From Macrostomum hystrix (lineage: Eukaryota > Platyhelminthes > Macrostomidae): 64,000 nucleotides of DNA. The number at the start of each line of letters is the position of its first letter. Positions within the stretch are counted from its first letter, which is position 1. The notes below the pieces were generated by a model, which made no database searches, was not told the DNA's origin, and worked only from the letters and a program-made list of their open reading frames with translations. A program made the translations under genes and the position numbers. Below are positions 31,720-48,998 of the stretch, one piece after another. The stretch spans positions 372,001 to 436,000 of the forward strand of contig CATNEN010000005.1 in the NCBI GenBank assembly GCA_950097015.1, given 5' to 3'.

Positions 31720-32325
31720 GGCCAGTGTACATTGATTAGTGTACATTACACTTGGGAGGGCGGCTGGGTGGGGAGGGTATATTGTACATTCGGTTTCGCA
31801 GTGTACATTGGGGTTGGGTGGGGAGGGCCAGTGTACATTCGGTTTTAGCAGTGTACATTGGGGTTGGGTGGGGAGGGCCAGTGTACATTCGGCTTTAGCA
31901 GCGTACATTGGGGTTGGGTGGGGAGGGCCAGTGTACATTCGGCTTTAGCAGCGTACATTGGGGTTGGGTGGGGAGGGCCAGTGTACATTCGGTTTTAGCA
32001 GTGTACATTGGGGTTGGGTGGGGAGGGCCAGTGTACATTCGGTTTTAGCAGTGTACATTGAGGTTGGGTGGAGAGGGCCAGTGTACATTCGGCTTTAGCA
32101 GCGTACATTGGGGTTGGGTGGGGAGGGCCAGTGTACATTCGGCTTTAGCAGCGTACATTGGGGTTGGGTGGGGAGGGCCAGTGTACATTCGGTTTTAGCA
32201 GTGTACATTGGGGTTGGGTGGGGAGGGCCAGTGTACATTCGGCTTTAGCAGCGTACATTGGGGTTGGGTGGGGAGGGCCAGTGTACATTCGGTTTTAGCA
32301 GTGTACATTGGGGTCGGGTGCTAAT
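31720..32325. repeat. 50-bp minisatellite
   Basis: About 11 copies; each unit has two gtgtacatt motifs separated by cggttttagca or cggctttagca, plus gggttgggtggggagggcca. It lies just downstream of the distal coronin last exon. Confidence 0.95.
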
Positions 32326-32424
32326 AAACCTTGAGCACAGAGTCTGTAATGTTCTCTATTAATTATTGTCCCTCCTACCTATCTAGATCTGTCTCATGTT
32401 AGTCTAATAAAAAATATCGGAATC

Positions 32425-38256
<5,832 letters not shown>

Positions 38257-38920
38257 CTAACCTAAAGGCTGGAATAGATTTTAAGTCAATTTAAGTTAAT
38301 CGAATTTTACCAAATATATATTAATACAACAATTATTAAAGTAAAGACAACAATTATTATATTTAATTTTTTTTAAATCATTGGCCTCCTCATTGTTCTC
38401 ATGCCCAGTCTACACATTGAGTTGGTTGGCTGCCCTTGTGTTTGGCTAACCTCATTTGTTTTACCCTTATTGGTTAAAGTGTAAATCCATTTCATTTGTA
38501 CTCTAGCTGCATCCCACTGTCTACTATTTAAGCCTGCATACTATATTTACACCATTTCTGGCTTTGTTTAAAAAAAATTATTAAAAAATACCTGTATTTT
38601 AGCAAGGTACTTTTTTGCTTAAATTATGCTAACAGAAAGATGGAATAAGAAATGGCTTTACAATATTTTATAGATAGACAATCAGCCAGTTTATCTAAGT
38701 ATATTGTTCCTTGTTGCAATAGTCAAATTTATAATCAGTTAAGATTTTAAAGATATGTTGGCCCTATCTTAACAAAAAATCTGTAACAAAAATACTAGTA
38801 GCAGCACTTGTTATAGGGGCCTAACATATTATTGAACGTTATTTTATGAGCTTAGCAACTTTGTCCAACTCGGAATATTATGACACTTCTTCCTACAGTT
38901 AATGTATTATACATTACCTG

Positions 38921-39206
38921 TCGGCATATTCCAACAGTTATTCAGACTCGAAAGTCAGTTTGTTTAAATACACGCTCAGACAGTTTTTCCGACTACGAAT
39001 TACACGCATACATCTAATAAGCTCTCAGACAGTTATTCCGACTCGAAATTAACTGTCAGAATTAACATTTTATTAGTTTCTTAACTAGCTTAATAGCTTA
39101 ACATCCGACAGTTAATTTTGAGTCGGAATGACTGTCTGAGAGTGTATTTAAACAAACAGACTTTCGAGTTGGAATAACTGTTAGAATAACTGTCGGAATA
39201 TGCTGA
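38921..39206. mobile_element. Foldback (hairpin) element, MITE-like
   Basis: Sequence beginning tcggcatattccaacagtta and tcgaaagtcagtttgtttaa returns inverted at 39120-39206 (ttaaacaaacagactttcga ... tgtcggaatatgctga). The arms are each over 100 bp, with internal repeats of cagacagttattccgac. There is no coding capacity. It lies between the divergent coronin and homeobox genes. Confidence 0.75.
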
Positions 39207-39779
39207 TCTAATGAGGTCTCACTCTCATAGTCATGATATGACAATACAATGACTATATTACACACACCTTTAAAAGCAAAAATAAAAGAGTAACTGTAAA
39301 TACGACATTCATAAATAATAGATACTGTGCTTTAATAGGAAATTCTGCATTTTCGGGTTACTGCCGTCAGAATCAAAGATAAAAAAATAACATCTAAGCC
39401 AAGGCTACAATAGGTAGTTCCCGATGGCGGTACACAGTTTCTTGATTCTTCATGTTTTAAAAAAGATGTGGAAAATGCCTCATATTATTACTTACAGCAG
39501 TTCAAGCATTCAGATTTGTTTATGTGATACAAAAGTTGTGTGTTTATTATATACAATAAAACGAATATACGAAAAAAAAATACATTTTTGTTCTAATGAA
39601 CTGTCAACGGCGTTATGACACCAAACTCGAAGCATGTAGTTATTTTAATATTGCTAAAATTAATTAAATTACATAATATTACTTAGTTAGTTTACTGGAA
39701 CAGCTAGTAAACGACGTTAAGGGGTTGTAAACTTATGGGTGCATATTGACTTAACTTTTGACTTAGCTGCAGGGCGGTC

Positions 39780-40370
39780 CCATAGAGGGACTCAGCGGGA
39801 AGACGATGCCGCCCATTCCGCTAGTCCCTGAACGACCGACGCACTGTCACAGACGAGGAGTTGGCGTCGCCCAGGGAGGTCCCTCGGAGTCGCTCTCCGC
39901 AGCCACGTCGCTCCCTGGAAGAGGGAGTTCAGCTCTGCGGGGGGCCCGAAGGTATAGCGCATATGAGTTTTCGGGTTTACATGCTTCCTGGATGGAAATG
40001 TGTGGCCCGAGATAGGTCATTCTGTCCCGCATGAAGGCGAAGCAGATGCTGACAAAATGTTCAGCGGTTTTGTCACCTGAGTTGCAAAAACTACAGGTAG
40101 CGTTGGTAACATTGCCCTGCAGGTATTGGTGCCTGCATGGTGAAGCACCCATGCCCAGATAGGGTCATGGTGGCCGCTCGGATGTCCTTGCGCGGGAGAC
40201 GCAGAAGGAGGTTCCGGAGTTTGCGGGAGGGCTGCGGAACAGCCTCTCTAGACTGCCTGCAGTTGTTGCAGTTCGCCCAGAGCGAGTAGTGCTGTAGTTT
40301 TCACCGACGCTTTGATGCGCGAGGTGATGACACAGTTTGGGACCGGAAAAATATAGGTGCATATTTTTGC
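39780..40370 (-). pseudogene. Decayed retrotransposon 3' end
   Basis: Minus-strand frames, interrupted by frameshifts, read an RNase H-like tail (RKDIRAATMTLSGHGCFTM) followed by HQYLQGNVTNATCSFCNSGD and KTAEHFVSICFAFMRDRMTY. The C-x2-C ... H-x4-C zinc-knuckle spacing after a reverse transcriptase/RNase H region is typical of non-LTR elements. The element family cannot be named, and no intact enzyme domain remains. Confidence 0.6.
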
Positions 40371-41871
40371 GTTACTCAATAGCTTCAATGGGCGTGATGA
40401 TGACAGAAATCAAAAGCACACACGTTTTTTGTTTTGTAATTTGATTTCCTTTTTCAATAATCGATCAGCACCCACAGAGAAAGCTCAAATTTAATTATGA
40501 ATGCTTTAATTCAGCGGCTATCAACGAAATTCAACACATTCAGGACAACGGTTCATGGGGATTGTATTACAACGTGTGTAAAGATAACTGTAATGGGTTT
40601 ACTTATCGTCAACTTTTGTACGTAATTGATTTTAAAAGTTCTTTTAATTTGTAGGGACATGACGGATCGACATCCGTACGGACATTATATTTAAGCTGTT
40701 TTCTAAACTTATTATAATATCGCATTAATACACATTAATTAGGCCACTGCCGCCGCAACTCTTCTAAAAAGTTGCGTTTGTTTACAGAAACCGCTGTAAA
40801 ATGTACACGTACTAAAAAATTTATTATTGAGGACATATAATCGTTTATGCAACATAATTAGCATTTTGTCTTCTCCTGAACACGTTTTATAGGCGCTTTA
40901 CTACATAGCAGCATAAATTTATAACTTCCGTTGGACGTATTCTTTTGGATAAGTACAAGGCTTTGCAATCTTCCAGCAAACTAACGCTAACACACGTGTG
41001 GGTGAGAAAATCACTGATGCAATCAATAAAAATAGGCAGTTTAAGCCCCTCTTATAAAAATGAAAAGGTTTGACCTTTGAAAATCACTGCAAAAAAACAT
41101 GTTTTTCGAGTATTTAACCATCTTCCTTTTCGATTTAAACAAAGATCCACAAGTACAATAGTACAAGAATTTTCAATCAAATAAAATAAAGCAAGTTGGA
41201 AGCGATTTCGTGTTTTAGTGGTTTTGTACTTTTAATTAAAAGAAAACAACAGTAGTCATGTGTCTTTATCTCAACTGGCGTTAAAGAAAACATCTTGAAC
41301 TAAAAAAACACGCTGTGACAAAATAAAGCTGCAGTTTTGTGGGCTTGGGCTATAAACGAATAGATTATATAATTTTTTTTATTTTTAAACTGACTAAGAA
41401 AGGGGGCTGTGATGTGCACTACTAAAACTTATCGATCCGTTTCGGTGGATATTTCTTCCTTGCTTCATTCGGAGGTGTGTTGTGTGCTTTGTTGGCCCTC
41501 CTATTAAGTTGAAGTCGCGATAAACAACCCCACGCCGCAATCCAATTATATTGGCTGGAGCCTTAAGCACATCATCGGGGTTAGAAAAATGGGGTGGTGG
41601 GTTCTGGTGGCTCCCAACCCTTGTCCTTCAGTCCAGCCACGTTAATAAACCGATCAACTTTATAGGCATAGCCTAAACCTAAAGCAACGTTTAAGCTGGG
41701 GTGAGGTGGTGGGTGGACTTGGCGCGCACAAACTGAGAATTGAGAATCGCGTTTATATCTCTTGAGCTCAGCCCCTTATTTGTCAATTACAAAAGCCGCT
41801 GAACTAAGGCATTAGACTAGGCATTATTCCGCGACTGCCGCTTTAATTGTCGATAAAAAGTCGAAAACAAC
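40371..41871. other. Intergenic DNA and presumed 5' flank of the homeobox gene
   Basis: No coding signal. The promoter should be here, but no specific element could be identified. Confidence 0.45.
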
Positions 41872-42738
41872 ATGAACGAATCTAAGCTGTTGTCTTCTGA
41901 AGAAGACTGCCTTGATGGTCACCAAGAATCATTTCTGCACCGGTCATCGTCTGTAGAACTTGCCAGCAGTGCCGACCTTGTGCCAGATGATGACAGTAAA
42001 TTCTTTCTACTGGCTCCTGGGGCCGAAACACCCCTAGGCCTACCAAAGCCTCGCACTTCTTCTCTAGCCGACCTGCCGGATCCCGATGCCGCATCTGCAG
42101 CGACGGCGTTGCACAACAGCGACTGCCTGTTTGGAAGCACACCGCCGCCTGATGTGATCTCTTCTCATCGGCTGCACGAGCCAGACCCCAATGCATACTG
42201 CTGCGTGCCCGGCACTTCGTTCATCTTCGAATCTGTTCAAGACTCCATGCTGTGCAAGGCTGAGCCGTCCGCAATCACCGTGGACTGCACTTCGGGCCTG
42301 GACTCTTGGGCTGCCGCAGCGGTAGCCGCTAACCAGTATCTGCCTCGCATAGTTCAATCTCAAAGCATTCATCAACAAGCGTATCTGGCGCAACAGCAGC
42401 CGCAGCACCCCCAGCACATGCAGCATCATCCAATTTATCAGCATCATCAACAGCAGCAGCATCATGATGTTGTCTCAGTAGATCATCAGGCCAAGTTTGT
42501 TTTACAGCTGCCAAATTTGTCATCTAACATTGGCGTTGTGCCAGTTAGCAGCACTAATCACTGTGTGAGCCAAAACGGCTACGGTCATTTGATGGACGCG
42601 CCAAAGCGATCGCGAACCAACCTGACAGAGGAACAAAAACTGGAATTGGAGAAGACTTTTGTTAAATCGAAATATCCCGACTATCCCATTGTGGACGAGC
42701 TCAGTAGGTGCATCGGCCTGCCGTATAAGAAAGTTCTG
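41872..42738 (+). CDS. Homeobox gene exon 1
   Basis: 289 codons from ATG 41872 (context aacaacATGAA), donor CTG|GTGAGT. Acidic/Ser-rich N terminus, a Gln/His-rich stretch (about residues 175-200), then homeodomain positions 1-46. Confidence 0.88.
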
Positions 42739-45402
42739 GTGAGTTTTTAAGTATAATGGAAATTTATTATCAATTGCAAATGAATTAAGTAAAATAATTG
42801 CTTCGTTTATTAAGAATTGAAATTCGCCTCCATTAGACTATAAGCAGTCACTCTTATCTTCAAACCAAAACCCCTTTTTGTGATTTATCTATTGGTAGAC
42901 CTTAGGCTTAAGATAAGATAAGACAAAATGATGAAATCGTAGGACAGGCAGCTGAGATGCCGGGCGATGAGGAGAAACGGGATTTAGAAAACTGTAGGGA
43001 CTGAGGAAGAGAATCTAGGTAGCTGAGATGAAGGGACTGACGAGAGAGGCTGGATACGGCAGCTGAGATGAAGGGATTGAGAAAGAGAAGCTAGGTAGCT
43101 GAGGTGAAGGGACTGAGAAAGAGAATCTACGTAGCTGAGATGAAGGGACTGAGAAAGAGAATCTAGGTAGCTGAGATGAAGGGACTAAGAAAGAAGATCT
43201 AGGTAGCTGAGATGAAGGGACTGAGAAAGAGGATCTAGGTAGCTGAGATGAAGGGATTGAGCAAAAGGATCTAGGCAGCTGAGATGAAGGGACTGAGAAA
43301 GAGGATCTAGGCAGCTGAGATGAAGGGACTGAGAAAGAGGATCTAGGCAGCTGAGTTGAAGGGACTGAGAAAGAGAATCTAGGTAGCTGAGATGAAGGGA
43401 CTGAGAAAGAGAATCTAGGTAGCTGAGATGAAGGGACTAAGAAAGAAGATCTAGGTAGCTGAGATGAAGGGACTAAGAAAGAAGATCTAGGTAGCTGAGA
43501 TGAAGGAACTGAGGAAGAGAAGCTATGTAGCTGAGATGAAGGGACTGAGAAAGAGGATCTAGGTAGCTGAGATGAAGGGACTAAGAAAGAGGATCTAGGT
43601 AGCCGAGATGAAGGGACTGAGAAAGAGGATCTAGGTAGCTGAGGTGAAGGGACTGAGGAAGAGAAGCTAGGTAGCTGAGGTGAAGGGACTGAGGAAGAGG
43701 ATCTAGGTAGCCGAGATGAAGGGACTGAGAAAGAGGATCTAGGTAGCTGAGATGAAGGGACTGAGGAAGAGAATCTAGGCAGCTGAGATGAAGGGACTGA
43801 GAAAGAGAAGCTAGGTAGCTGAGATGAAGGGACTGAGAAAGAGGATCTAGGTAACTGAGATGAAGGAAGAGAAGCTAGGTAGCTGAGATGAAGGAAGAGA
43901 AGCTAGGTAGCTGAGGTGAAGGAAGAGAAGCTAGGTAGCTGAGATGAACGAAGAGAAGCTAGGTAGCTGAGATGAACGAAGAGAAGCTAGGTAGCTGAGA
44001 TGAACGAAGAGAAGCTAGGTAGCTGAGATGAACGAAGAGAAGCTAGGTAGCTGAGATGAACGAAGAGAAGCTAGGTAGCTGAGATGAACGAAGAGAAGCT
44101 AGGTAGCTGAGATGAACGAAGAGAAGCTAGGTAGCTGAGATGAACGAAGAGAAGCTAGGTAGCTGAGATCAAGGGACTGAGAAAGAGGATCTAGGTAGCT
44201 GAGATGAACGAAGAGAATCTAGGTATCTGAGATGAAGGGACTGAGGAAGAGAATCTAGGTAGCTGAGATGAAGGGACTGAGGAAGAGAATCTAGGTAGCT
44301 GAGATGAAGGGACTGAGGAAGATAATCTAGGTAGCTGAGATGAAGGGACTGAGGAAGAGAGGCCGGATACGGCAGCTGAGATAAAGGGACTGAGGAAGAG
44401 GCCGGATACGGCAGCTGAGATAAAGGGACTGAGGAAGAGAGGCCGGATACGGCAGCTGAGATAAAGGGACTGAGGAAGAGGCCGGATACGGCAGCTGAGA
44501 TAAAGGGACTGAGGAAGAGAGGCCGGATACGGCAGCTGAGATAAAGGGACTGAGGAAGAGTTACTGAACTACTGTAAAATTCTGGCAAGTTACTAATGTG
44601 CTACATTTGATTGTTTTCTGTTTTCTAATTTCACCTAATTCATTATCTGCTGGGACAGGTGTGGTTCAAGAATCGGCGTGCCAAAGAGAAGCGCACCCAC
44701 AAGGCCGATTTTGATCCCTGCTCAATTGAGCACATGCACCAGCATCAGCAGCACCTTCATCAGCAGCGTAAGAGCTTCGGTTCTAACGGCTCCAGCTCTG
44801 TTGTCAGCGAAGCCTCAACGTCAGCCGCCTCGCTGTCAGCTTTCAACGCAGCAGTTGCCGCCGCTGCGGCCGCCGCAGTTACTGCTACTCAGCAGCAGAA
44901 TCCAATCTCGCAGTTTCCCTACGCTCAATACTCTATGCGCAAGCGTCTTCTGCCGCCAACTGCTCAGCAACAGCAGCAGCAACAGCAGCAGCAGCAGCTC
45001 ACGGAGCTACACGAGTCTTCGCTGCTTCACCACCAGCCGATAACCATTGCAACTAACGGAGCTACGATTCATTATCAACAGCAGCTGCCAGTGGCACCTG
45101 CCGCAGCCACCTACTGGATCGAGCGATCCGATTTGTCTTCGAGTCTCTATCACTATCATCATTATCATCCGTTTCCGCTGCTGCCGGCTCCGCATCCGCC
45201 GCCACCGCTGCCACCGCCGCAGCCACCGTGTCGACAGTCTGCAGCGCAGCCTCGAGGGCATCCTGGCTTTGCCTACTCGGGCGAGAACATCGCCACCCAG
45301 ACTTCGCCGCCGATAATGATGTTGGATGATTTTAGCGACCGAGTTGTTGAAGATGCCGATGCAGTGTTCGGCCTTGATGATGGCGCGCATATCTCCTTGT
45401 AG
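41872..45402 (+). CDS. K50 paired-like homeobox transcription factor, 2 exons
   Basis: Exons 41872-42738 and 44659-45402, phase-0 junction, 536 residues. The homeodomain is residues 244-303: PKRSRTNLTEEQKLELEKTF ... KYPD ... LPYKKVLVWFKNRRAKEKR. Position 50 is Lys, which in goosecoid, Otx, Pitx and bicoid gives TAATCC-type site preference, so it should be a sequence-specific nuclear regulator. The intron falls between homeodomain positions 46 and 47, the conserved site of paired-class genes. No paired domain or OAR motif was found. Flanks are rich in Gln, His, Ala and Pro (long poly-Gln in exon 2). Position 8 is Leu instead of the near-invariant Phe, and 42-44 is YKK, so I cannot place it in a named family. 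ATTAAA at 45559-45564 may serve polyadenylation. Confidence 0.88.
42950..44565. repeat. Composite 36-bp minisatellite in the homeobox intron
   Basis: Units of agctgagatgaagggactga + gaaagaggatctaggt, a 28-bp shortened version (agctgagatgaacgaagaga + agctaggt) amplified at 43860-44165, and a ggccggatacggcagctgag version at 44350-44560. The array fills nearly the whole intron at homeodomain 46/47. Confidence 0.95.
44659..45402 (+). CDS. Homeobox gene exon 2
   Basis: 247 codons plus TAG, acceptor TGGGACAG|, phase 0. Begins VWFKNRRAKEKRTHKADFDP (recognition helix 3 with Lys50 and Asn51), followed by Ala-, Gln-, His- and Pro-rich low complexity and an acidic C terminus. Confidence 0.88.
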   Translation: MWFKNRRAKEKRTHKADFDPCSIEHMHQHQQHLHQQRKSFGSNGSSSVVSEASTSAASLSAFNAAVAAAAAAAVTATQQQNPISQFPYAQYSMRKRLLPPTAQQQQQQQQQQQLTELHESSLLHHQPITIATNGATIHYQQQLPVAPAAATYWIERSDLSSSLYHYHHYHPFPLLPAPHPPPPLPPPQPPCRQSAAQPRGHPGFAYSGENIATQTSPPIMMLDDFSDRVVEDADAVFGLDDGAHISL

Positions 45403-48400
45403 GCGGGGCGTGTGTTCTTCTGCAAGACATATTTAATTGTGTCTTCCTAATTTGGGATAATTATGCCGGCCTAGTGCATCGAATATTCATTTTATTTTCT
45501 ATCATGCATACACGTAGGTTGTGTTAAGTTCAATTTAGTTTCTTTATTCTTATCTTAGATTAAAGCAACAAAAGAATGCTATTATATATTACTTTATAGT
45601 TCAATTTCAGGCTTTATGACAAATGACAGCTAGGCTTATTGTCAGTCTGTTTTGTGTGCTGCTATACGCTTGTTAGCTCGGATAGTTCCCTGCTACGCAA
45701 TGAGCTTATCATTAATGAATTTATTGTCGTTTTGGATTAGAAAAAAAACTTTAAGATTTGTGAGTCAAGAATTTTTCTGTGGCTCTTTTTTTGATTAAAC
45801 TTCAGTTTTGTTATGCCTTTTAATTTTGCCACTGAATGGGACCCTGAGTCGGTCAGAGGGAAATCTGAAAACCTGGAGCATTTAGATGGTGCATTAAGCT
45901 CCCATCAATTTAGACAAATGGAAGCACAAATTATTCAGATGGATGTACACCATATTCTGACAGCAGAACAAAACCTAAAACCAGACAGATGGACACCTAA
46001 TAATTTACAAAGATTGACTCTGCTACTGCAAATTGCAGACCCTTGCAATCATAGCGAACAGACAAGCAAAATTCCCTTGGGTGTGCTTTCGGCGACCATT
46101 AAGAAAATCCGTTATTTAAAACTGTGACTGTGAATGTCATGTCTCTCGACTCATGTGCAAACTATACAGTTGTGTACATGTCGGGCTTCAATACAGTTTT
46201 TTTCTGCTACGATTTGTAGCTTGGAGAGTAAGAAACAGTACTGTGTTGGGTCCCAGGTCATTTCGGTGACAAGACATTTCGGTGACAGTCATTTCGGTGA
46301 CAACTCAAGTCATTTCAGTGACATAATTAGTCAGATTGGTGACAATTCTATTTTTGCACCTAAATATGCTAAAAAACAGCCTTCCATTTTAACTATGCAC
46401 ACTTATAAAGTATTAATTAAATAATGCTATAAGTATTAGGCCTAATAAGAAGCTGCATCGCTCTGATTAAGTCTGGGTTTTACTTTAAATGAGTTAAATT
46501 ATAAATTATTTAATGAGTAGTCAATAGTTTCAATAGTTATTCGTTCCTAATTAAATGTGTATAAAAATCATTTTTCAAGTTTTGGATTGACAAGGCAAGT
46601 GCAGGCTTTAAGCAGCTGCTGGATCGTGGAAGGCTGTTTTCTCAGCATATTTAGGTGCAAAAATAGTTGTCAACGAACTGACCAATTCTGTCACCGAAAT
46701 AACTGTCACAAATAACAGTCAAACAACATACTTCTGAATCCAACAATCCTTTGAAAATAAAAGCAAAAAGAGATGTGTCGGGAATCTTATTTAGTTGCAC
46801 TAGCTTTAGAGTTAGGCCTAGGCAAAGATAAAAAGTTTTTGTTATAAATTTTGCCTATTTTCCTAGAACGAATGAAAAAATACTTATACTTTATTAGAGA
46901 AGTTACTTAGAGTTCGACTAGGCCTAGTACTAGTAGGTGCCTTAACCAAATAAAAAAACGGAAAAATGCACAAAGGCTAAAAATCAAAGCAAAATATTTT
47001 CTGGGTGACCAATATATATATGCAATTGTATTCGATTCGATGACGTATAGCGACAGGGCCTAAATTCCTAATCTCTATGTTTTAATTTAATTGGGCGTAC
47101 CCGCTAGCATGCCTAGCTAGCTAGTACTAATAGCCTACCACCCTAGCTTGGTCTAGCTAGCCTAATAGTAAAATGAAAGCGGGTGTAGAGTTATTAGAGA
47201 TATGTCTAGGTCTACTAGGTCAACTAGCTTGTTTAACCATTACTCGTATATATCAATAAAACATGATAGGCCTAAGGAAATTCACTGTTATTTACCTAAT
47301 TTAGGGGACCTGACTTTTTAGGCCTAATCATATCCTTAGCTATTGGTTTTAAACTTCAATTTCGCCTGGTGACTCTCTGGCTGGCATTAGTAACTTTGAT
47401 TTCAGGGCTGAGGGGTGAGGGCCGAGGGGGGATACTTGTGTATACTTGATTAGTAACTTCAATTTCATCCAGGATACCAGTCTGCCCAAGCTAGAGTAAA
47501 TCTATTTCACAAAAAGTAACTACTATTTTGTCTCTCTAGCATACTGATTTGTGTTTGCACCCACTCTCACTCTGCAAAATATAGACTTTGTCCTTGCCTT
47601 TGATCTTTGCCAACACTACCAGAAACTCTGCTACAATGCAATTATAATAATTGATTTATGATTTATGACCCTATATTAATGTCACAGAATCAGCAAATTG
47701 GATAGCCTCAACATTTTTACATCTAGCTGCTCTTGAAGCTCCAATCTTATCATAGTATAATCTAGTATAAGGCCCTAGTATAATCTATTTAATAAAAATA
47801 TTATATATTTATAGCAAATGAGATCTCTAAATCATGTCACAGAACTTTGCCGAAGTCACAGAAATTACAGAAATGTGCCAGCAACAACATTTTCTTCTGA
47901 CGATGGAATCATCACATTTGCTTCTGTCAATGTTTTTAGCAAACATTTTTTGTCAATTTTAATTATAGTGTTTATCTATAGCTTCCAATAGCATATTTAA
48001 ATTTTTTTAAATTTAATTGGCAGTTTCATATTTCTACAAAGGTTTTAGAATGTACCTAAAATTGTACTTTTTCTCAAGGTAAGCAAATCAAAAGAAATTG
48101 TTTACCCTCTAAGAAAACTATACATATAGCCAACAAATTTTTGCTAGGGTACACACTTTTGTGGTATTGTAGGGTAGGCTAGCATCCCTAGACACTTGAG
48201 TTATAGACATAATAGGTAGTCTTATCAGCCTATTATTCAATAGATATGAGATAAAATAAGAATTTCTAGGTGTTGTGATAAGTTAGAATCAAAATAATAT
48301 TAATTATATTTTATATCAGAAATTTAAATTTCAGATTTGAAGTTTGAACCAAGGGTAAAGCTAGCAAATATTTTTTCTGACCAACCCTTTGCTAAATAGA

Positions 48401-48801
48401 AATTTAGAATATGAAATTTGGTGTTGTGGTAAGGTTCTTTTAGAGAATTAAGTTTGATGATTAATTTGATTGCTAGGTAAACTTATGTGCCAGGCTAAGT
48501 AATATATTGTCATTGTTTGTGCAATCTACCTCTTATCATGGCAATAATAAAATTTTACATGAGTTTTAATTAAATGACAGCCCTTTTGAAATATTTGCTG
48601 TCTAAATATTTGGATACATTTGTGCCACAAATGTCTTATATTCACAGCTAATTATTAGTAAAAAAAATTTCTCCTTAATTTTTCTAGCATTTAACTAACC
48701 ATTTTATTCAAAGGTCTTCAATCATAAATAGACAACTCAGAAAATTGCTTGCAATAAGCTACAACAGTAAGAATCAGAAGTAAATAAAAAAACTGATAAT
48801 T
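45403..48801. other. Intergenic region between homeobox and rotatin genes
   Basis: AT-rich. Contains an inverted-repeat element at 46254-46715 and no convincing gene. An exon for the missing rotatin N terminus is expected here but I could not find one. Confidence 0.45.
46254..46715. mobile_element. Inverted-repeat MITE-like element
   Basis: The left arm has several catttcggtgaca repeats, then attggtgacaattctatttt and gcacctaaatatgct ... aacagccttcc. The right arm (46629-46712) is its inverse: ggaaggctgttttctcagca, tatttaggtgcaaaaatagt, tgtcaccgaaataactgtca. No coding capacity; the exact termini and target duplication were not resolved. Confidence 0.7.
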
Positions 48802-48998
48802 ATGGCTGTAAGTCAGCCAGTAATCCAGACAAATAATGCTGGCCTACTTGGCTTCTTTGATGGCACTGAATCATCGTCAGCTGGTGGTACAGCCACAGCT
48901 GCACTAGCTGCTGACCTTGGGCCAGCATTGTCAGTAGTGCTCGGAGATCAAGATAATGGCAGTGTCGGCTTTGAAGAGCTGTCACACAGAGGTGTCAA
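48802..48998 (+). CDS. RTTN: Rotatin exon 1 (first recognised)
   Basis: 65 codons plus two bases, donor CAA|GTAAGT. Ala/Gly/Ser-rich with an acidic end (GDQDNGSVGFEELSHRGV). The ATG (aattATGGC) may be the start, or this may be an internal exon if an upstream exon exists. Confidence 0.6.

Noticed and set aside
45813-46127. 104-codon open frame just downstream of the homeobox gene
   Set aside because: AT-rich, matches no family that I know, and has no splice or repeat support. It could be the remains of a mobile element, but I cannot support a gene.
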